Source: an uncultured Eubacteriales bacterium (lineage in GTDB: Bacteria; Bacillota; Clostridia; Oscillospirales; CAG-272). Taken from it: a stretch of 54,454 nucleotides of DNA. The stretch's first letter is position 1. Each line of letters starts with the position of its first letter. The notes beneath the pieces are model-generated. The model was given only the letters and a program-made list of their open reading frames with translations, was not told where the DNA came from and ran no database searches. Location of the stretch: NCBI GenBank assembly GCA_900549725.1, contig URPL01000013.1, forward strand, positions 1 through 54,454, read 5' to 3'. The translations under genes were made by a program, and so were the position numbers. Of the stretch, positions 17,600-25,570 are shown piece by piece.

Positions 17600-19097
17600 T
17601 CAAAGAGAAAGAAAGCATCGCCCCGTCGGAATTCGGCGCAAGCTCACCGTTTATCTTGCAATTTTCACGGTTGCGCTTTTTGCGACGCTGTATCTGACGC
17701 AAACCGTGTTTTTGGACGATTTATACCGCGCCATGAAGCGCAAAGAGCCGCTTGCCGCGGCGCAGGCAATCACGGCAAAGCTCGGTACGGATGCGCTCGA
17801 CGAAGCGGTCAGCCAGCAAAGAGAGCAATATCAGCTGTGCATTGATGTTTTGGACAGCTCGTTTCTTTCCGTATGCGGCGAACGCGGCATCTGTTACAGC
17901 TCAGGCACAAGCAGCCGCTGCTTTTTGCACGAATTTTCCACATTCGGACAGCGCACCTATCTCACCAAACTGAAAAACGAATCGGGCGGCTCCTATTTCG
18001 GGGAATACCGCATCGGCTCCCCCTTTGACAGTCTGCCGAAAACCGACGGCGTCGATAACGGTGCCGTATGGCTGTATGTCGCCCCCGTCACCGGGGCGGA
18101 CGGCGCGCAGTATTATATCGTAATTTCCACCATGATCACACCGGTAAGCGCCGCCGCGCGCACACTGCGCAGCGAGCTTTTGGTTGCCATGGTGCTCTTC
18201 ATTGCCGCAGCCGTGATTATGGGGCTTGTACTGGCGCGCAGCATTTCAAAGCCTTTGGAGCAGATCAACACTCAGGCGGAAAAACTCGGCCGCGGACAAT
18301 ATGATATTGCCTGCAATTCCACGGCATACAAAGAGGTCGCGCAGCTTGGAGACACCCTCAACAGCGCTGCGCGTGAGCTGGAGCAGACCGATGCGCTGCG
18401 GCGCGAGCTTGTGGCAAATATTTCGCATGATTTGCGCACACCTCTGACCATGATCCGCGGATATGCGGAAATGATGCGGGATCTGCCCGGGGAAAACACA
18501 CCGCAAAATATGCAGGTCATCATTGACGAAGCGACGCGCCTTGGAAACCTTGTGAACGACCTGCTCGACCTTTCCAAGCTGGAAGCAGGAACAACACCGC
18601 TGTGCCCCGCCGTCTTTTCCATTACCGACTGTGTGCGCGCCATCATCGACCGCTGCGCGAAGATGACGCAGGCACAGGGCTACCGCATCGACTATCAATG
18701 CGACTGTCCGCAGGCAACAGTATATGCCGACAGAACCCGGATCGAACAGGTGATCTACAATCTGCTCGGCAATGCAATCAACTACACCGGCGCGGATATG
18801 CGCGTGCTCGTGCGGCAGACGCTGTGCGCCGACGGCAGCCGTGTGCATATCGATGTTATCGATACCGGCAGCGGCATTTCAAAAGAAAATCTCAACCGCA
18901 TCTGGGATCGCTACTACAAGGAAAACAAAGCGCATCGCCGCGCCGCAATCGGCACGGGGCTCGGGCTTTCCATTGTTAAACAGATTTTGGAGCAGCACGG
19001 CGCACATTACGGCGTGCTTTCGGAGGAAAGCCCCGCGCACCACGGCTCCTGCTTCTGGTTTGAGCTTGAGCTTGCCGAAAAACCCAAGACAAAATAA
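17589..19097 (+). CDS. Membrane sensor histidine kinase
   Basis: About 502 aa. Layout: TM helix 1 (residues about 19-41), an extracytoplasmic sensor region of about 150 residues containing four Cys, TM helix 2 (about 197-219), HAMP linker, HisKA with phospho-acceptor His280 (NISHDLRTP), then the ATPase domain with N-box NLLGNAINY, DTGSGIS and GTGLGLSIV. No ATG fits; the only plausible start is TTG at 17589, inside the response-regulator gene (11-nt overlap). No earlier in-frame start exists because of a stop at 17562. Partner of the preceding regulator. Confidence 0.92.
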   Translation: MKHNQRERKHRPVGIRRKLTVYLAIFTVALFATLYLTQTVFLDDLYRAMKRKEPLAAAQAITAKLGTDALDEAVSQQREQYQLCIDVLDSSFLSVCGERGICYSSGTSSRCFLHEFSTFGQRTYLTKLKNESGGSYFGEYRIGSPFDSLPKTDGVDNGAVWLYVAPVTGADGAQYYIVISTMITPVSAAARTLRSELLVAMVLFIAAAVIMGLVLARSISKPLEQINTQAEKLGRGQYDIACNSTAYKEVAQLGDTLNSAARELEQTDALRRELVANISHDLRTPLTMIRGYAEMMRDLPGENTPQNMQVIIDEATRLGNLVNDLLDLSKLEAGTTPLCPAVFSITDCVRAIIDRCAKMTQAQGYRIDYQCDCPQATVYADRTRIEQVIYNLLGNAINYTGADMRVLVRQTLCADGSRVHIDVIDTGSGISKENLNRIWDRYYKENKAHRRAAIGTGLGLSIVKQILEQHGAHYGVLSEESPAHHGSCFWFELELAEKPKTK

Positions 19098-19098
19098 A

Positions 19099-19138
19099 AG
19101 CAAGGGCAGAGAAGTCACGCTTCTCTGCCCTCGGCTTT
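19099..19138 (+). terminator. Terminator after the two-component system
   Basis: A perfect 12-bp stem (19103-19114 with 19120-19131) with a 5-nt loop and a short T-run. It lies between the kinase and the convergent NYN gene. Confidence 0.75.
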
Positions 19139-19888
19139 TCACAAAATGCCGTCGGCCTTCATCCGATCGAACTCAAATGATAAAACGCGGATCCGTTTTC
19201 TGCTGCTGACCCACTGTTCCTTTTGCGATGCATACCCGTCCTCTATCATCGCAAGCAACGCATCATGCAAATAGGTCTGATTTGCCGTTGACTGCTCGGA
19301 CACGGCTCTCAGAACATTCATCACCGTCAAAAGCTCGCGGCTCTGCGCAAGCTTCTCCTGCACCGCTTTTGCAATGACAGGATAATACATCCGTTTCAGC
19401 TTCTCATAGCTCGGAAACTCCGTATACTCCCCCGCGCAGCTTTTCAGCTGGCCGCTGACAGTATTTTCAATGCCGTATACAATGACATTCTTCGAGCATT
19501 TTTCTTTGAGAAACCGCACAGCCGCGCCGAAATGGCCGTCGCCGGAAAACAAAATAATATTCTTGGCGCTTGTTTTATCAAAAGCTGTGCGATACATTGC
19601 ATCTAAAATAAAAAAATCCGTGAAATCTTTCTTATAATGGGATGCGGTGTTTTGCGTGTCTATGACGTTGTTTGTGATGCGACGAATTTGCGGAATGTTA
19701 TATTTCATCGCGGGATTGGAAAAGTCGGCAAAGAAAAAAACATCGTCCATGGCAAATCTCTGTGAAATTTCCGCATACCACTCCGCTATCGGCGGATTGA
19801 TCGCAAATTTTCGGCGGAAAGAGATCTGCATGTATTCAAAATCGACGAAAGCGATGGCATGCTCCTTTTTCTTTTGGAATAATGCCAC
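19139..19888 (-). CDS. NYN-domain (PIN-like) RNase family protein
   Basis: 249 aa. The NYN/LabA fold is suggested by AFVDFEYMQ (first Asp), the DVFFFADFSN strand, the KKDFTDFFILDAMY segment with two acidic residues and LFSGDGHFGAAVRFLKE, the usual S-G-D-x-D/H-F motif. NYN proteins are metal-dependent RNases acting on structured RNA. The C-terminal 90 residues are helical and unassigned. Translation starts at a GTG (19888) preceded by GGGAG. Single gene; target RNA unknown. Confidence 0.78.
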   Translation of the reverse strand: MALFQKKKEHAIAFVDFEYMQISFRRKFAINPPIAEWYAEISQRFAMDDVFFFADFSNPAMKYNIPQIRRITNNVIDTQNTASHYKKDFTDFFILDAMYRTAFDKTSAKNIILFSGDGHFGAAVRFLKEKCSKNVIVYGIENTVSGQLKSCAGEYTEFPSYEKLKRMYYPVIAKAVQEKLAQSRELLTVMNVLRAVSEQSTANQTYLHDALLAMIEDGYASQKEQWVSSRKRIRVLSFEFDRMKADGIL

Positions 19889-19950
19889 GAATTTTTCTCC
19901 CTGTTTTTTTCGGTTTCTTCCGATTATTGTTTCTTATTGTTTCAAAAAGC

Positions 19951-19981
19951 GGAAAGGGTCGCCCACAGGCGGCCCTTTTCC
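19951..19981. terminator. Terminator after the zinc-ribbon gene
   Basis: A 13-bp stem (19951-19963 with 19968-19981, with slight irregularity) ends the minus-strand zinc-ribbon transcript. A second perfect 8-bp hairpin (19985-19992 with 19996-20003) lies just before it on that strand. Confidence 0.65.
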
Positions 19982-20024
19982 GGCAAACGGTCAGGGACCG
20001 TTTCTCACAAAATTATACGCAAGC

Positions 20025-20303
20025 TCAGCCTTCCTGCTTCATCTGTGCATAGCACTCGCTGCAGTAAACCGGTCTGTCGTTCGACGGCTGGAACGGCACC
20101 TTTGCTTCTTTTCCGCACTTTGCGCAGGTGGTGGTGAACAGCTCTCTTGCAGGTCTGGTAGCATTCTTTCTTGCGTCACGGCATGCTTTGCATCTCTGCG
20201 GCTCATTCTGGAAGCCTCTCTCTGCGTAGAACTCCTGTTCACCGGCGGTGAATACGAATTCGGAACCGCATTCCTTGCAAACTAATGTTTTGTCCTCGTA
20301 CAT
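20025..20303 (-). CDS. Zinc-ribbon protein, CxxC-x17-CxxC type
   Basis: 92 aa. The N-terminal half has CKECGSEFVF and CKACRDARK, the C-terminal half CAKCGKEAKVPF, then CSECY after about 17 residues. This is the small Firmicute protein family named for the CxxC-x17-CxxC spacing. Function is unknown; nucleic-acid binding is a guess from the ribbons and basic stretch. GAGG lies about 10 nt before the ATG. Confidence 0.85.
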   Translation of the reverse strand: MYEDKTLVCKECGSEFVFTAGEQEFYAERGFQNEPQRCKACRDARKNATRPARELFTTTCAKCGKEAKVPFQPSNDRPVYCSECYAQMKQEG

Positions 20304-20339
20304 GTTTTTTTACCTCGCTTTAGTTGGTTGAAAAAATTT

Positions 20340-20401
20340 TGCCCCGAGACGGATTCAGACCGACACCTTTGATCGCAACGCTCTTTTTAAGCTACCGAGA
20401 C
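20340..20401 (-). pseudogene. Degenerate tRNA-like relic
   Basis: On the minus strand a 62-nt segment keeps much of a tRNA cloverleaf. A 7-bp acceptor stem pairs 20395-20401 with 20341-20347 (three G-U pairs). There is a D-stem GCTT/GAGC with a shortened loop, and a T-arm with loop TCTGAAT (4 of 5 stem pairs). The space for the anticodon arm and variable loop is about 8 nt too short to fold normally and shows no clear anticodon. It lies between the sigma factor gene and the zinc-ribbon gene. It could be a decayed tRNA gene or a tRNA-shaped mRNA element. Confidence 0.4.
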
Positions 20402-20449
20402 ATGAAAAAACAAAAGAATCGAAAATCAAGAACAGAAAACATAAGAAAC

Positions 20450-21028
20450 CTATTTGCGCAACTTGCGCCGCACCCTCGCCATCGCATTGTCAACTGCCTT
20501 TTCGTCTTTTCCGAGAATCTGCGCAATTTCCGCATAACTGTATCCGCGCAGATAATACCGCAAAACGCGGCGCTCAAGCGCAGAAAGCCCGGCAGTAAAC
20601 ACGGCGCTTTCTCTCTCAAAGAAGCAAAGCTCGGCAACATCGGGAGAGATTAAAGAACGTTGCGCGCAGGCACTGTCAAGCGTAAGCGGAACTTCCTGTG
20701 CACGGCGCAACAATGAAATAAATTTGTTGTAAATGCACTTTTTTGCGAAAACGCCGAAGCTTGCACCATGGCTCTTTGAAAATCGCATCGTCGCAAGATA
20801 CAACGAAAGCGCCGCCTCTTGGTAAAGATCATCGGCACAAACGGAACTTCCGGCAAAGCTTTCGCGAAAAACAGACACCTCATGCAAAAGCAAAGGCATA
20901 TACAAAACAAACAGCTCCTCAAACGCCCTGCCGTCCCCACCCTGAACGGCGAGGATCAATGCGTTGATCTGCTCTGCAGAAGCAGGCGCCGGAAAGGAGA
21001 CATCATTTTGGTTCTCGCTTTGCGCCAT
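20450..21028 (-). CDS. Sigma-70 family RNA polymerase sigma factor (sigma-H/ECF-like)
   Basis: About 192 aa. Region 2 is seen in AFEELFVLYMPLLL, DDLYQEAALSLYLA and FGVFAKKCIYNKFISLLRR (core and -10 binding). Region 4 is LSALERRVLRYYLRGYSYAEIAQIL followed by KAVDNAMARVRRKL, a clear helix-turn-helix. Size and DDLYQE/YSYAEIA motifs resemble sigma-H of Clostridia more than stress ECF factors. The start at 21028 has GGAGAG before it. No anti-sigma gene is adjacent. It has its own near-perfect housekeeping promoter. Confidence 0.88.
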   Translation of the reverse strand: MAQSENQNDVSFPAPASAEQINALILAVQGGDGRAFEELFVLYMPLLLHEVSVFRESFAGSSVCADDLYQEAALSLYLATMRFSKSHGASFGVFAKKCIYNKFISLLRRAQEVPLTLDSACAQRSLISPDVAELCFFERESAVFTAGLSALERRVLRYYLRGYSYAEIAQILGKDEKAVDNAMARVRRKLRK

Positions 21029-21070
21029 TACAACTCTCCGGTTTCTACAAACGATCACGAATGTGCATCC

Positions 21071-21099
21071 ATTATAGCCTTTTTTCGCAATTTTGTCAA
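21071..21099 (-). promoter_or_regulatory. Promoter of the sigma factor gene
   Basis: TTGACA (21094-21099) and TATAAT (21071-21076) on the minus strand with 17 bp between: full consensus. Confidence 0.85.
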
Positions 21100-21212
21100 G
21101 AGATTTTAACAAAAACTTTAATATTTTTGTGCACTTTCCTCACAAATCCAAATCTATACAGGAAAAATTCTGCCCGCTTTTCAAAAAACAAAAGACAAAT
21201 TTCAAAAAGGGG

Positions 21213-21241
21213 TTGCATTTTGCTGTGCTTTGTGTTAAAAT
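21213..21241 (+). promoter_or_regulatory. Promoter of rpsT
   Basis: TTGCAT (21213-21218), 17 bp, TAAAAT (21236-21241) with an extended TGt. The 5' leader would be about 60 nt. Confidence 0.65.
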
Positions 21242-21310
21242 CTTTGTCGTATATGAAATGGTGTTTGCCAAGTTCGGCAGACACAAAAATACCGTAAGGA
21301 GGTGAACGAT

Positions 21311-21577
21311 TTGCCGAACATTAAATCCGCTAAAAAGCGTGTTCTTGTCAACAAGACAAAAGCGCTTCAGAACCAAATGTTTAAGTCTGCTCTTAAAACC
21401 ACCGTCAAGAAATATGACGCTGCACTTGCTGCCGGTAACAAAGCTGATGCATGCGCCGCATATAAAGACGCTGTGAAGATGATCGACATCGCGGCAAGTA
21501 AGGGTATCATTCATAAGAATGCCGCTGCAAGAAAAAAGAGCCAGTTTACCCTCAAGCTGAACAATTTGGGGGCATAA
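21311..21577 (+). CDS. rpsT: 30S ribosomal protein S20
   Basis: 88 aa, the usual S20 length. It opens PNIKSAKKRVLVN, continues TALQNQMFKSALKTTVKKY and ends in a basic helix (KNAAARKKSQFTLKLN). The start is TTG at 21311: AGGAGG lies 8 nt before it and the protein then begins exactly where S20 proteins begin. An in-frame GTG at 21302 overlaps the ribosome site and is rejected. S20 binds 16S rRNA early in 30S assembly; a weak start codon fits the translational autoregulation known for S20. Confidence 0.97.
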   Translation: MPNIKSAKKRVLVNKTKALQNQMFKSALKTTVKKYDAALAAGNKADACAAYKDAVKMIDIAASKGIIHKNAAARKKSQFTLKLNNLGA

Positions 21578-21593
21578 GCGCCCGAAAAGATCA

Positions 21594-21624
21594 GAGCCGC
21601 CGCAGGGCGGCTCTTCTTTTTTTG
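21594..21624 (+). terminator. rpsT terminator
   Basis: A perfect 9-bp GC-rich stem (21594-21602 with 21607-21615), GCAG loop and a T-run. Confidence 0.85.
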
Positions 21625-21701
21625 CCCGGCTTTCGATGCACCTGTTTCCGGCGGCTTTCCTTATTCAGTATATACGCGTTTTCCCGCCGCGTGTGCCGCA
21701 A

Positions 21702-21734
21702 AGAAAAAGAGCCGCCCCAAAAAGAGGCAGCCCT
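21702..21734 (-). terminator. rpsU terminator
   Basis: On the minus strand 21726-21734 pairs with 21708-21716 (9 pairs, two of them G-U), followed by a U-run. The same sequence is a poor hairpin on the plus strand, so it is specific for rpsU. Confidence 0.65.
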
Positions 21735-21762
21735 GTGCTTTCTTTGGATAATGCTTTGCTTC

Positions 21763-21942
21763 TCAGCCCTTATACTTGCGCTTTCTTGCCGCTTCGGATT
21801 TCTTCTTCCGCTTTACGCTGGGCTTTTCGTAGTGTTCTCTTTTGCGGAGCTCTGTTAAAACGCCGGATCTTGCGCACTGTCTTTTGAATCTGCGAAGCGC
21901 GCTGTCAAGAGATTCGTTCTCTTTTACTCTTACCTCTGCCAT
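21763..21942 (-). CDS. rpsU: 30S ribosomal protein S21
   Basis: 59 aa, typical Firmicute S21: AEVRVKENESLDSALRRFKRQC near the N-terminus (shown in two parts: VKENESLDSALRRF and KRQC), LRKREHYEKPS, then a basic tail KKKSEAARKRK. The start at 21942 follows GGAGGGAAA; an upstream Met in frame lacks a ribosome site. S21 helps mRNA binding at the 30S platform. It converges on rpsT. Confidence 0.97.
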   Translation of the reverse strand: MAEVRVKENESLDSALRRFKRQCARSGVLTELRKREHYEKPSVKRKKKSEAARKRKYKG

Positions 21943-22000
21943 CTGATTTCCCTCCCTCCGCATCGAAAGACTTGCATACCAAACCCGATATACAGCTCAC

Positions 22001-22029
22001 ATTATACACGATACAGCGGCACTTGTCAA
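22001..22029 (-). promoter_or_regulatory. Promoter of rpsU
   Basis: TTGACA (22024-22029), 17 bp, TATAAT (22001-22006) on the minus strand: full consensus. Confidence 0.85.
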
Positions 22030-22088
22030 TCGTTTTTTCTGTTTTTTTGATTTTTTTCAAGAAGGTTATTCCATTTTTTCCTCGCTTA

Positions 22089-22097
22089 TGCTACAAT
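22089..22097 (+). promoter_or_regulatory. Extended -10 upstream of ispD
   Basis: TGcTACAAT, 40 nt before the ispD start. No good -35 is visible. Confidence 0.45.
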
Positions 22098-22136
22098 AAT
22101 GAAAGAAAAACACAATCGTGAAAAATAGGAGCGTTT

Positions 22137-22868
22137 ATGTTTCAAAAACTTGCGAAAAAGCTGCGTAAAAAAACCGAACTGTGCGCCGTGCTTTTGGCGG
22201 GCGGAAGCGGAAGCCGGATGCAAGTCGGTCAAACAAAGCAATTTTTGCATATTCTCGGGGTGCCGATTGTTGTGCGCAGCCTGCTTGCGCTGCAGCGGTG
22301 CGATGAGGTGAAAAGCATCGTCATCGTTTCCCGGCTCGAAGAGCTTGACGAATATCCCCCGCTTTTGCGGCGATACAGGATCGATAAGGTGACAAAAATC
22401 GTACCGGGCGGATCCACTCGGCAGCGCTCCGCCATGCAGGGGCTGCGCGCCGTTCCGCGCGGGACGACCCATATCGCAATCCACGATGCCGCGCGCTGCC
22501 TCATCACGCCGCAGCAGATTCATGCCGTTGCCCTGGATGCCTATTTATACGGCGCCGCGGCAGCCGCCTGCCCCGCAAAAGACACCGTGAAGCTCACGGA
22601 TGCGGGAGGCTTTGTCAAATCCACAACGGACCGCGCAAGGACATGGCTCGTTGCAACCCCGCAGATTTTCCGCATTGAACAATACCGCGCCGCCGCCTAT
22701 GTCGCAAAAGAGGAAGGCTTTGAAGCAACCGACGACGCCGCTTTGATGGAGCATTGCTCCTTTCCCGTGAAGCTGACCGATTGCGGCTATGAAAACCTCA
22801 AAATCACCACAAAGGAAGATCTTGCCGTCGCCGCGGCGCTTCTGAAAAAAAGGGAGGGTGGTCGATGA
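22137..22868 (+). CDS. ispD: 2-C-methyl-D-erythritol 4-phosphate cytidylyltransferase
   Basis: 243 aa. IspD joins CTP and MEP in the non-mevalonate isoprenoid pathway. The nucleotide-binding loop AVLLAGGSGSRM is near residue 17, followed by TKQFLHILGVP, VPGGSTRQRSAMQGL, IHDAARCLI, the AAACPAKDTVK motif and ATPQIFR, all family marks. GGAG precedes the ATG. It overlaps ispF by ATGA, so the two pathway enzymes are made together. Confidence 0.96.
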   Translation: MFQKLAKKLRKKTELCAVLLAGGSGSRMQVGQTKQFLHILGVPIVVRSLLALQRCDEVKSIVIVSRLEELDEYPPLLRRYRIDKVTKIVPGGSTRQRSAMQGLRAVPRGTTHIAIHDAARCLITPQQIHAVALDAYLYGAAAAACPAKDTVKLTDAGGFVKSTTDRARTWLVATPQIFRIEQYRAAAYVAKEEGFEATDDAALMEHCSFPVKLTDCGYENLKITTKEDLAVAAALLKKREGGR

Positions 22869-23365
22869 ACGGCGATGCCTTATTCCGCATCGGGCACGGA
22901 TACGACGTGCACCGCTTTGCAAAGGACCGCCCGCTCTATCTCGGCGGAATTCTCATTCCGGGGGCGGACGGGCTGCTCGGTCATTCCGACGCGGATGTGC
23001 TTTTGCATGCCGTGATGGATGCCGTGCTCGGGGCACTCGGTATGGGCGATATCGGTGTCCTCTTTCCTGACAGCGACACCCGTTTTTTCGGCATTCGCTC
23101 CACAACCCTTTGCAAAACCGTTGCGCAGAAGCTGCGGCAGCGGGGCTACCGTATTTGCAATCTTGATGCGACCGTCATTGCGCAGACACCGAAGCTCGGC
23201 GCCTATAAAGAAACGATGCAAGCCGAAATCGCTCAGCTGTTCGGAACAGAGCCGTGCCGAATCAACATCAAAGCCACCACCGAAGAGGGACTCGGGTTTA
23301 CAGGCCGCAAAGAAGGCATTTCAGCGCATGCCGTTGTTCTGCTCGAACAAACAGAGCCGCAATAA
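22865..23365 (+). CDS. ispF: 2-C-methyl-D-erythritol 2,4-cyclodiphosphate synthase
   Basis: 166 aa, the normal size. IspF closes the cyclodiphosphate ring two steps after IspD. Metal ligands are in GYDVHRF (Asp and His) and LGHSDADVLLHA (His); GDIGVLFPDSD and the C-terminal INIKATTEEGLGFTGRKEGI segment (shown as KATTEEGLGF and GRKEGI) are family signatures. It overlaps ispD and precedes deoB by 24 nt. Confidence 0.97.
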   Translation: MNGDALFRIGHGYDVHRFAKDRPLYLGGILIPGADGLLGHSDADVLLHAVMDAVLGALGMGDIGVLFPDSDTRFFGIRSTTLCKTVAQKLRQRGYRICNLDATVIAQTPKLGAYKETMQAEIAQLFGTEPCRINIKATTEEGLGFTGRKEGISAHAVVLLEQTEPQ

Positions 23366-23389
23366 AAATCAAAAAACAAGGAGGCCCCA

Positions 23390-24556
23390 ATGATGAAATT
23401 CAACCGCGTATTTCTGATTGTCCTTGACTCCTTCGGCATCGGTTATATGCCCGATGCAAAAAAATACGGAGATGAGGGTGCGAACACACTCGCAACCGTT
23501 TGCAAGCACGAGAATTTCAGTTGCCCGACCATGCAAAAGCTCGGTCTTTTCAACATTGACGGCGTATCGGTCGGCGCACCGTGCCCCGCCCCTGCGGGTG
23601 CCTATGCCCGCATGACGGAGGCATCCCACGGCAAGGATACGATCATCGGGCATTGGGAAATGTGCGGTATTGTGTCCGACCACGATATGCCGACCTATCC
23701 AAACGGCTTCCCTAAAGAGCTTTTGGATCGCTTTTGCGCAGCGGTGGGGCGCGGCATACTCTGCAACCGACCCTATTCCGGCACCAAGGTAATCGAGGAC
23801 TTCGGCGAGGAGCAACAAAAAACCGGAAAGCTCATTGTCTACACCTCTGCGGACAGCGTATTTCAAATTGCTGCGCATGAGGATACCGTTCCCATAGAGG
23901 AATTGTACCGCATTTGCGAAACGGCACGCTCCATGCTGCAGGGCAAGGACGGCGTCGGCCGCGTGATCGCCCGTCCGTTTACGGGCTCCCCCGGCAACTA
24001 TACCCGCACCCCCCGCCGTCATGACTACGCTCTGGAGCCGCCGCGCCGCACCGCGCTCGACTATTTGGAGGAGAGCGGGCAGGATGTGATCGCCGTCGGA
24101 AAAATCAACGACATTTTCGCCGGTCACGGCACAACCGAGGTCCTGCGCACCGCCGGCAACAAAGACGGCATGGAGAAAACAACCGCCATCGCTGCGCGCG
24201 ACTGGAACGGTCTGTGCTTTGTCAATCTGGTGGATTTCGATATGCTCTACGGGCATCGCAACAACATTGCCGGCTATGCCGCCGCGCTGACGGAATTCGA
24301 CCGTTGGCTGACTGATTTTCTGCCGTCCATGCGCACCGACGATCTTCTGATGATCACCGGCGACCACGGCTGCGACCCGGGGTATCCCACAACCGATCAT
24401 ACAAGAGAATACACCCCCCTGCTTGCCGCCGCGGCAAAGCCGCTCGGGGTGGATCTTGGGGTACGCAAAACCTTTGCGGATCTCGGCAAAACTGTGCTCG
24501 ATAACTTCGGAATTGCAAATGATCTGCCGGGCGAAAGTTTTTTAAAAAAACTCTGA
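23390..24556 (+). CDS. deoB: Phosphopentomutase
   Basis: 388 aa. DeoB interconverts ribose/deoxyribose 1- and 5-phosphates in nucleoside salvage. It is an alkaline-phosphatase-superfamily metalloenzyme: the first metal Asp is in VLDSFGIG, the nucleophile Thr in GKDTIIGHWEM, and later metal sites in DFDMLYGHR and ITGDHGCDP with HTREYTPLL. AAGGAGG precedes a pair of Met codons. Third gene after ispD-ispF. Confidence 0.97.
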   Translation: MMKFNRVFLIVLDSFGIGYMPDAKKYGDEGANTLATVCKHENFSCPTMQKLGLFNIDGVSVGAPCPAPAGAYARMTEASHGKDTIIGHWEMCGIVSDHDMPTYPNGFPKELLDRFCAAVGRGILCNRPYSGTKVIEDFGEEQQKTGKLIVYTSADSVFQIAAHEDTVPIEELYRICETARSMLQGKDGVGRVIARPFTGSPGNYTRTPRRHDYALEPPRRTALDYLEESGQDVIAVGKINDIFAGHGTTEVLRTAGNKDGMEKTTAIAARDWNGLCFVNLVDFDMLYGHRNNIAGYAAALTEFDRWLTDFLPSMRTDDLLMITGDHGCDPGYPTTDHTREYTPLLAAAAKPLGVDLGVRKTFADLGKTVLDNFGIANDLPGESFLKKL

Positions 24557-24586
24557 GAAAAGAGTGATATATACACGCAAAAAATA

Positions 24587-24615
24587 TTGACTTTGCGTCG
24601 CCCGCCCCGTATAAT
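24587..24615 (+). promoter_or_regulatory. Promoter of the thuA-like gene
   Basis: TTGACT (24587-24592), 17 bp, TATAAT (24610-24615). It lies 42 nt before the thuA-like start and is the only clear promoter between deoB and lacZ. Confidence 0.8.
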
Positions 24616-24657
24616 GGTGATGCTTAGACTCTTTGCAAATTTAAAGGAGAAAAAATC

Positions 24658-25401
24658 ATGGGAAAAATCAAAGTAACCGTATGGAACGAATATGTCCATG
24701 AGCTGCAGGAAGAAGACATCCGCGCGCTGTATCCGCAGGGGCTGCACGGGCAAATCAAGGCATTTCTGGATCCGCATGAAGAGCTTGAGGTGCGCACCGC
24801 AACACTGCACGGACCGGACTTTTTGACGGATGAGCTGCTCAATGACACCGATGTTCTGATTTGGTGGGGGCATGTGGCGCATTGGGACGTCACCGATGAG
24901 CTTGCCTTCAAGGTACGCGACCGCATCTATAACGACGGCATGGGCTTTATCGCGCTCCATTCCGCGCATATGTCAAAGCCTTTCCGTTATACCGTTGGCA
25001 GCAGCGGCAGACTTTTGTGGAGTGACAACCAAAAAGAGATTATTTGGAATATCAACCCCGCGCATCCCATCGCGGCGGGGCTGCCGGAGCGCATTGATCT
25101 TGGGGAAGAAGAAATGTACGGCGAGCCCTTCTCCATCCCGCAGCCCGATGAACAGGTTTTTCTCTCCTGGTTTGAGCACGGCTATGTGTTCCGCAGCGGA
25201 TGCTGCTGGTATCGCGGCAGAGGCAAGGTCTTTTATTTCCAGCCGGGCCATGAAGCATGCCGCTCTTTCTATCACCCGCTGATTCAGAAAATCATTTATC
25301 AGGCAGTTCTTTGGGCAAAGCCGGGCGATTTCGGCTGCCCGATGCATCATTGCGATTATCGCAAAAATGTTTTTGAAAACGGCGATTACACCAACGAATA
25401 A
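24658..25401 (+). CDS. ThuA-like (trehalose utilisation) domain protein
   Basis: 247 aa with a ThuA/glutamine-amidotransferase-like fold: VTVWNEYVHE, TDVLIWWGHVAHWDV, GFIALHSAHMSKPF and VFYFQPGHEA. The family is linked to disaccharide catabolism but its reaction is unclear. AAAGGAG precedes the ATG and a strong promoter lies upstream. lacZ follows, with a terminator and structured spacer in between. Confidence 0.85.
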   Translation: MGKIKVTVWNEYVHELQEEDIRALYPQGLHGQIKAFLDPHEELEVRTATLHGPDFLTDELLNDTDVLIWWGHVAHWDVTDELAFKVRDRIYNDGMGFIALHSAHMSKPFRYTVGSSGRLLWSDNQKEIIWNINPAHPIAAGLPERIDLGEEEMYGEPFSIPQPDEQVFLSWFEHGYVFRSGCCWYRGRGKVFYFQPGHEACRSFYHPLIQKIIYQAVLWAKPGDFGCPMHHCDYRKNVFENGDYTNE

Positions 25402-25427
25402 CCCGGGGCTGTAAAAAAGCCGCGCCG

Positions 25428-25485
25428 AAACAGATCGTATCGGATTGCCGCAATACGGTGTCGGTTTTCCTCTGCCCATCTGTTT
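25428..25485 (+). promoter_or_regulatory. Structured spacer upstream of the lacZ terminator
   Basis: A perfect 8-bp inverted repeat (25428-25435 with 25478-25485) encloses smaller hairpins (25444-25447 with 25451-25454). Bases about 25414-25425 could also pair, with a bulge, to the 3' arm of the terminator that follows. This is a candidate antitermination leader; I recognise no known riboswitch. Confidence 0.35.
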
Positions 25486-25496
25486 TCCGCGCCGTC

Positions 25497-25543
25497 AAAA
25501 GCCGCTCCTGCCGTTTTGTGCGGCGCGAGCGGCTTTTGTTTTT
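25497..25543 (+). terminator. Terminator between thuA-like gene and lacZ
   Basis: A perfect 11-bp stem (25497-25507 with 25527-25537) with an inner GCCG/CGGC helix, followed by a T-rich run. Only about 28 nt separate it from the lacZ start, with no room for a promoter. Confidence 0.8.
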
Positions 25544-25570
25544 CATGCTTCTCCGAAGAAAGGACTCATT

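Noticed and set aside
25445..25570. N-terminal extension of lacZ
   Set aside because: The extension would be translated through the terminator hairpin and does not resemble GH2 enzymes; the ATG at 25571 has a ribosome site and starts the conserved fold.
25402..25570. T-box or known riboswitch before lacZ
   Set aside because: I see no T-box sequence or conserved riboswitch core; only local hairpins and a terminator, so it is reported as an unassigned leader.
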